Source: Cyclobacteriaceae bacterium (GTDB lineage: Bacteria; Bacteroidota; Bacteroidia; Cytophagales; Cyclobacteriaceae). Taken from it: 64,000 bases of DNA. Below, piece after piece: positions 18,701 to 27,700 of the stretch. A program made the position numbers and the translations under genes. Positions within the stretch are counted from its first letter, which is position 1. Each line of letters begins with the position of its first letter. The stretch covers positions 62,001-126,000 of the forward strand of contig JAHBTX010000001.1 in the NCBI GenBank assembly GCA_019638395.1. The letters are read 5' to 3'. The notes under the pieces were generated by a model. That model saw nothing but the letters and a program-made list of their open reading frames with translations, made no database searches and had not been told where the DNA came from.

Positions 18701-21700
18701 ACACTGGGAGCATCCGCTTCAATTTCTGTGGCTTCTCCTTCCGCCAGCCGCATGATCATTGCGAATGGAAGTCAGGTTGTAAAAACATTTTCAGGGGTTG
18801 GGTCCTTTCTTTTCCCCATTGGGGATAACACAGGCACTACCGAATATTCACCCATAACCATTAATATAACTGCCGGCAGTGGCTTTCCTGCTAATGTGGG
18901 TGTAACGGTTATAGATGCCAAGCATCCAAATAACGCGAGTACCTCCAACTTCTTAACACGGTACTGGGAAGTAGATCAAACAGCAATTACAGGTTGTGTT
19001 GCAACTATCACCGCTACTTATCCAGGCTCAGATATTTCGGGTGCGGAAGCAAATATTCATGCAGCGCAACTACCGGGTACATTCAATCAAACAACAAATC
19101 CGTGGATAAAATATGCTGCTCTTGCTGCTAATACCTTAACCGCTACCGGAGCTACACTAATTTCAGGTACGAATGCCTTTACAGGGATAAGAGGGGCAGA
19201 CCCGGTTGCAACTATAGTTGGTGGGGGAGGTACTATATGTGTGGGAGGATCTGTTGCCTTGAATACTTCAACAACTGGCGATGGTCCATTTACATATTCA
19301 TGGAGTCCGGCAACTGGTTTAAGTGCTACCAATATTGCAAATCCGGTGGCTTCACCTGTTACTACTGAGACTTATACTGTTACCATCAGAGATGCAAACG
19401 GTATTGTTGATACGGATGTAACTACCATAACCGTTACCCCGATACCCGCGACACCCGTTGTAACCCCGGCAGGCCCGGTAGTGGTATGCGAAGGCAGCGC
19501 GAACATTACCCTTACCAGCGATGCAGCGAGTGGCAACCAATGGTACAAAGACGGAGTGCTGATAGCAGGTGCGACCGCGACTACCTACAACATTACAACA
19601 GCACCGGGCAACAGCGGCAGCTATACAGTAATCAGCACGATTACAGGTTGTGCATCGACAGTATCGAATGCAGTGGCGGTAACGATTAATGCATTGCCAT
19701 TAACGACCCCGGTAGTAACCCCGGCCACGACCACGATTTGCAGTGGCAATACCGTAACGGTAAACATTGCCGGCAGCCAGGCGGGCATTAACTATGAATT
19801 GTTTGATGGGGTAACATCCTTGAGCTCTCCGGTAGCAGGCACGGGTGGTTCGATCAATCTTATCACAAGTGCATTAACATCTAATACAACAATAACGGTA
19901 CGGGCCACCAACCCGACTACTACGTGTACGACATTACTAAGTGGTACGAGTGTCGTAACCGTTACCCCGATACCCGCGACACCCGTTGTCACCCCGGCTG
20001 GCCCGGTAGTGGTATGCGAAGGCAGTGCGAACATTACCCTTACCAGCGATGCGGTGAGTGGTAATCAATGGTATAAAGACGGAGTGCTGATAGCAGGTGC
20101 TACGGCTACCACATTAAACATTACCACCAATCCCAGCAACAGCGGTAGTTATACGGTTATCAGCACCATCACAGGTTGTGCTTCAGCAGTATCGAATGCA
20201 GTAGCGGTAACGATTAATGCGTTGCCATTAACGACACCGGTAGTAACCCCGGCCACGACCACGATTTGCAGTGGCAATACCGTAACGGTAAACATTGCCG
20301 GCAGCCAGGCGGGCATTAACTATGAATTGATTGATGGGGTAACATCCTTGAGCTCTCCGGTAGCAGGCACGGGTGGCTCGATCAATCTTATCACAAGTGC
20401 ATTAACATCCAATACAACGATAACAGTACGAGCCACCAACCCGGTTACTACATGTACCACGTTGTTGACTGGAACAACGGTGGTTACGGTAAATGCTATA
20501 CCAGCAACTCCAACAATAACCCCGGCAGGCCCGGTAGTGGTATGCGAAGGCAGCGCGAACATTACCCTTACCAGCGATGCAGCGAGTGGCAACCAATGGT
20601 ACAAAGACGGAGTGCTGATAGCAGTTGCTACGGCTACCACATTAAACATTACCACCAATCCCAGCAACAGCGGTAGTTATACGGTTATCAGCACCATCAC
20701 AGGTTGCGCTTCAGTAGTATCGAATGCAGTAGCGGTAACGATTAATGCGTTGCCATTAACAACTCCGGTAGTAACCCCGGCCACGACCACGATTTGCAGT
20801 GGCAATACCGTAACGGTAAACATTGCCGGCAGCCAGGCGGGCATTAACTATGAATTGTTTGATGGGGTAACATCCTTGAGCTCTCCGGTAGCAGGCACGG
20901 GTGGTTCGATCAATCTTATCACAAGTGCATTAACATCTAATACAACAATAACGGTACGGGCCACCAACCCGACTACTACGTGTACGACATTACTAAGTGG
21001 TACGAGTGTCGTAACCGTTACCCCGATACCCGCGACACCCGTTGTCACCCCGGCTGGCCCGGTAGTGGTATGCGAAGGCAGTGCGAACATTACCCTTACC
21101 AGCGATGCGGTGAGTGGTAATCAATGGTATAAAGACGGAGTGCTGATAGCAGGTGCTACGGCTACCACATTAAACATTACCACCAATCCCAGCAACAGCG
21201 GTAGTTATACGGTTATCAGCACCATCACAGGTTGTGCTTCAGCAGTATCGAATGCAGTAGCGGTAACGATTAATGCGTTGCCATTAACGACACCGGTAGT
21301 AACCCCGGCCACGACCACGATTTGCAGTGGCAATACCGTAACGGTAAACATTGCCGGCAGCCAGGCGGGCATTAACTATGAATTGATTGATGGGGTAACA
21401 TCCTTGAGCTCTCCGGTAGCAGGCACGGGTGGCTCGATCAATCTTATCACAAGTGCATTAACATCCAATACAACGATAACAGTACGAGCCACCAACCCGG
21501 TTACTACATGTACCACGTTGTTGACTGGAACAACGGTGGTTACGGTAAATGCTATACCAGCAACTCCAACAATAACCCCGGCAGGCCCGGTAGTGGTATG
21601 CGAAGGCAGCGCGAACATTACCCTTACCAGCGATGCAGCGAGTGGCAACCAATGGTACAAAGACGGAGTGCTGATAGCAGTTGCTACGGCTACCACATTA

Positions 21701-24700
21701 AACATTACCACCAATCCCAGCAACAGCGGTAGTTATACGGTTATCAGCACCATCACAGGTTGCGCTTCAGTAGTATCGAATGCAGTAGCGGTAACGATTA
21801 ATGCGTTGCCATTAACAACTCCGGTAGTAACCCCGGCCACGACCACGATTTGCAGTGGCAATACCGTAACGGTAAACATTGCCGGCAGCCAGGCGGGCAT
21901 TAACTATGAATTGTTTGATGGGGTAACATCCTTGAGCTCTCCGGTAGCAGGCACGGGTGGTTCGATCAATCTTATCACAAGTGCATTAACATCTAATACA
22001 ACAATAACGGTACGGGCCACCAACCCGACTACTACGTGTACGACATTACTAAGTGGTACGAGTGTCGTAACCGTTACCCCGATACCCGCGACACCCGTTG
22101 TCACCCCGGCTGGCCCGGTAGTGGTATGCGAAGGCAGTGCGAACATTACACTTACCAGCGATGCGGTGAGTGGTAATCAATGGTATAAAGACGGAGTACT
22201 GATAGCAGGTGCTACGGCTACCACATTAAACATTACCACCAATCCCAGCAACAGCGGCAGCTATACGGTTATCAGCACCATCACAGGTTGTGCTTCAGCA
22301 GTATCGAATGCAGTAGCGGTAACGATTAATGCATTGCCATCTAATACACCAGGTGTGAGTCCTGTAAATGCGACTATTTGTAGTGGCAGCAATGTTACGG
22401 TAACTATTATAGGAACAGAACCTGGTATTAACTACCGGTTATTGGATGGTGTAACTCCAGTAAGCGCATATGTTGCTGGAACCGGAGCAGCGATTAATCT
22501 GGTAAGTTCGGCCTTAACAGCTAACACGACATTAACTGTTGAAGCTCAAAATCCTGTAACAGGTTGCAGTATTATCTTACCAGGGACAACTATTGTAACA
22601 GTAGGAGCAACTATACCTACACCTGTAATTTCTCCCGTTAGTCCGGTAACAGCTTGTGTCGGAGATCCATCCGTGGTATTAACCAGTAGTGCCGTAAGTG
22701 GGAATCAATGGTATAAAGATGGTATTCCTATTCCAGGGGAAGTGAATCAAACCCTTAGTATTTCAACTGCAGTTGTTAATAGCGGAAGTTATACCGTTTA
22801 TGAAATTCAGGCAGGTTGTACCTCGGCCGCTTCAGTACCTGTAAATGTTACGATCAATTCAATTGCCAGCCCACCCGTTGCTTCCAACCCAAACCCAATT
22901 TGTGTTGGTCAGGCAATACCAACTTTAACTGCAGCAGGATCAAATCTTAATTGGTACTCCGATGCAGCATTGACTACATTGGTTGGAACGGGTAGTCCGT
23001 TTACGCCATCAGCAACCGAGGTTGATAACCTGACAGCCGGTTCGTACCTGCTTTATGTAACTCAAACAATTGGTTGTGAAAGTCCTGCAACCACGGTTAC
23101 TGTAATTGTTAACCCGGCTGTTGTGGCTAACGCGGGTGTTGATACAAATCTGTGCAATGGCCAAAGTATAACTTTAGGCGGAAGTCCATCAGCAACCGGG
23201 GGTAATGGAACTTATACTTATAGTTGGACGAGTGTGCCTCCGGGCTTCAACAGTACTCAATCAAATCCGGTTGTAACACCTGCTTTAGGTGTAACCACGT
23301 ATGTGTTGCAGGTGACGGATGCATTTGGTTGTACCGACTCAGATCAGATCGATGTAACTGTAAATGAGATTCCAGTCTTTACTGTAACTAATAATACCAG
23401 TGGTGGCACAGGACAGATATGCAGCGGATCAACAATTGACATCGATCTGGCAAGTCCTATCGTTGGTGCTATCATTACGCTTCAGCCGGTTGTTTATGGT
23501 GCTTTTATTACAGGTGGTTTGTATGCTGCGGGCGGAACATTTTTGAACGGAAATACAGTTACAGAAGGAGGTGGTTTAATCAATAATTCGAATGCACCCG
23601 TAAGTATTGTTTATACTTTTAGTGTAGCCACACCGGATTGTGCCAATCCTGTAACACAACAAGCAGTTATTGTTGTAAATCCTTCACCAGCACTAACCAT
23701 TACAAATAGTTCGCCATCCATTTGTAGTGGCTCAGCTGTAAATGTATTGCTGAATAGTGCAACATCAGGTGCGGTAATTCGAATTACATCGGTTAATTAC
23801 GGTTCGGTTACTGGTGGAACGTTATCAGCAGGATCAACATTTACGCCTGGCTCGAGCATAACTGAAAGTTTAACCAACACAGGTAATAATCCAGTAACGG
23901 TTCGCTATAATCTTGAGGTAGTTGCAAATGGCTGCACAACTTCAGGTTTCTTTACAGATGTAGTTGTAAATCCTAACCCCACTTTTGTAGCTACTAATTT
24001 TGCGCCTCAGATTTGTCATGGCGATCAAACCAGTATTTTCTTTGGAAGTGTTACAGCAGGTCATCAGATTAATGTGGTGAATGTATTTTATGGTGCAGTA
24101 ACCGGAGGAACAGTGAATCCAGGTGTTACCACATTCACAAGCGCAACGCCATTGCAGGAAGCATTATTTAATAACACCAATGCACCAATAGATGTAGAAT
24201 ATACATTCAATGTAACAACACCTGCTACAACTCCTGTTTGTCCGATTGCTCCCGTTAATCAGGTTGTAACTGTACGGGTTTATCCTAATCCAACATTTAC
24301 TGTTACAAATAATTCCGGTGGCGGAACCGGAATTATTTGTAGTGGCCAACAATCCAGTGTTTTATTGAATACACCTATCTCGGGTGGACAAGTACGATTA
24401 GCAAGCGTTTCATACGGTGCCGTAGTTGGATCATACGCAGCGGGCGCACTATTTGCAAATGGCCAAACTTTATCGGAGACTCTTATCAATAATACAGCGG
24501 CTCCGATTACAGTTGATTATGAATTTGAAGCTATCGTAAGTTCATGTACTGCAAGTGCTCCTCAGGTAGTGAGTGTAACGGTTAACCCGACACCAAATGT
24601 AGTAGCGTTACCAGCGAGTCAAACGATTTGCAGTGGTGCGAATACAAGCATTGCGTTGAGTACTACGAATGGTGTAGCGGGAGCAACTTATAGCTGGACA

Positions 24701-27700
24701 GTAGTCCAGAGTGGCGTAAGCGGAGCGACTGCATCGAGTGGTGCGAATATTAATCAGACGTTAACCGCAACGGGCTCCACAGCAGGCACAGCAACTTACA
24801 CCATTACGCCAGCAGCAGGCGGTTGCAACGGTACACCGGTCACGGTAATCGTAACAGTAAATCCGTTACCGGATGTGGTGGCAGCACTCAATGCAGAGAC
24901 GATCTGCAGTGGCGCAACCACGAATATCAACTTAAGTACCACGAATGGAGTAGTGGGAGCTACTTACAGTTGGACGGTAGTACAGAGCAATGTAAGTGGA
25001 GCGACCGCAGGCTTTGGCACAAGCATCAACCAGACATTAACGGCTACCACCAGTTCATCGGGCACGGCTACATATACGATCACGCCAACATCGAATGGAT
25101 GCAGTGGCACCCCGATAGTGGTTGTGGTAACGGTTAATCCATCACCAAATGTAGTAGCGTTACCTGCGAGTCAAACGATTTGCAGTGGTGCGAATACAAG
25201 CATTGCGTTGAGTACTACGAATGGAGTAGGGGGCGCTACGTATAGCTGGACAGTAGTACAGAGTGGCGTAAGCGGAGCGACAGCATCGAGCGGAGCAAAC
25301 ATTAACCAGACCTTAACAGCAACGGGCTCCACAGCAGGCACAGCAACTTACACCATTACGCCAACGGCAGGCGGTTGCAACGGTACACCGATCACGGTAA
25401 TCGTAACGGTTAATCCGTTACCGGATGTGGTGGCAGCACCCAATGCAGAGACGATCTGCAGTGGCGCAACCACGAATATCAACTTAAGTACCACGAATGG
25501 AGTAGTGGGAGCTACGTATAGCTGGACGGTAGTACAGAGCAATGTAAGCGGAGCGACCGCAGGCTTTGGTACGGCAATCAACCAGACATTAACAACCACC
25601 ACCAGTTCATCGGGCACGGCTACATATACGATCACGCCAACATCGAATGGATGCAGTGGCACCCCGATAGTGGTAGTAGTAACGGTTAATCCTGCATCTG
25701 TTACAACAAGTAGTCCACTAACGGATACTCGTTGCAGTGGAGCAGGTCCATTAAATTTTACACCAACATTTAATGTGGCAGGTACTACATACACCTGGAC
25801 AAGTTCAATTTCCGGTACAATAACTCCGGCTACTGTATCGGCAAACGGCACTTCAACCATAATGGATAACCCGGTTAATATCGGAAGTTCACCGGGTACT
25901 GTTACTTATACATTTATTCCAACTGCACCTGGAGGTTGTATTGGAGCAGCATTTAATTACGTGGTAACAGTTAACCCTGAGCCGGTAGGAGTAAATGATG
26001 TTAAAACAGTTTGCAGCGATGAGTCAATTGGCTATAATCTGTTATTGAATGTAGCCAGCCTGGGCAATAATGTTGGAAGTACATTTAGTTGGGTGGCTAC
26101 TGACAATGCAAATCCTTTGGTAACCGGAGAAAGTACCAGTGCTTTTAATGGTGCAGTAATTACAGATATAATAACCAACCTAAGCAACACAGATCAAGTG
26201 GTAGTTTATACCGTTACTCCAACCGGGGCAAATGGCTGCGCAGGGGCAATATTTCAAATTACAGTTACCGTTAAACCAGAGCCAGTGGGTATTTCCACAA
26301 CTGCCGCAGACATCTGTAGTGGTTCGAGTGTTGCTTATGATCTGCAAAACAATGTTAATGTGCTTGGTAATGCATTGGCAGCAAATTTCACCTGGACGGC
26401 CAATGCACAACCAAATGTTACAGGAGAAACAACCGCACTGCGGTCTGGATCAGTTATTGACGATGTGTTGATCAATACTTCAGCGGTGAATCAGGTTGTG
26501 GTTTATACTGTAACGCCAACCTCGCAGGCAGGCGCATGTTTGGGTAATTCGTTTACGATAACGGCAAATGTAAACCCGAAAGCCATCTTTACGGCCGGGC
26601 CTGACCTTGCTGTTTGTGTAGATAGAAACGACATTGAAATACAAGGTTTGGTAACATTTGCACCATCTACCTATTCATGGTCGGGTGGAACATTTAACAA
26701 TAACACACTTGAAAAACCACGCTATATTTTAAGTGCCGCAGATAAAGCTGTAACAGTTCCAACCGTACGAGTATTAACGCTTACAACCGCAGCATCAGGT
26801 GTTTGTCCATCGGAATCAGAGACAATGAATCTTACGCTTAATCCACTTCCCAATGCTTCGTTTATTGGGCTTCCAACATCAACACCCGAAAACGGTCCGG
26901 ATTTAAAATTGAATGCATTTCAAGCAGGGGGATTGTTTACAATTGTGCCAGGCTCCGGTTTGACAGCAACTTCAATTGACGGGGGAACCGGATTCGATCA
27001 GGCGTTCTTAACACCTGCCAACGCTACTATTTATGACGGAACACCAGCAACCGAAAATATAATAACATATTCTTTTACAGATATTAACGGATGTAGTAAT
27101 GCAACATCTCAGAATTTAAGGGTTAATCCGCTTACGAATGTAAATTTCGTTATTCAGAATTCAATAACAGATAGCGATGGAGACTTTAGAATTTGTGCAG
27201 ACAATGGCGATTTGTTGCTAACTCCCATTGATGGAGGAAATCCAGGTATTCCACCAACTTTTTTCGAAAGTTTGTCCTCTGGAATTACTGTACTTTTTGA
27301 CGGAACAAATTATACACTTCGAACAGACGGTGTAGCATCGGGTATCTACATAATCAAATTTACTTATACGAATAGTTTGGGAGTAACCTCTGGTGTGGAG
27401 AGGAATGTAAAAGTTCAGGCCAGTCCTGTAGTATCCTTTACTTCAACAGGTACTTGTATTGATAGTCCGACTATTTTTACCAACACATCTACAATTAATA
27501 CAACTTCAATTGGTTCGCCAACGATCAGTTTGGTAGAATGGAACTTCGGTGATTTTAGCGGTGTAACGGGTGCACCTGCTGCAACTATCCCAATAGGTAC
27601 AAATGCAGGCAGAACAACAGGAACGTACGATAATCCAAGCCACACCTACGGAAATGCAAGCAGTTATACTGTATCGCTTAAGGTTACAACTTCGCAAGGT

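Noticed and set aside
24164-24489. Possible frameshift or broken domain in the middle of the giant gene
   Set aside because: The sense frame stays open from 15719 to 29674 with continuous Ig/PKD-like pattern, so there is no break.
19711-25699. Regular repeats as a CRISPR-like array
   Set aside because: Units are 276 or 528 bp, coding and in frame, with no short repeat-spacer pattern and no cas genes.
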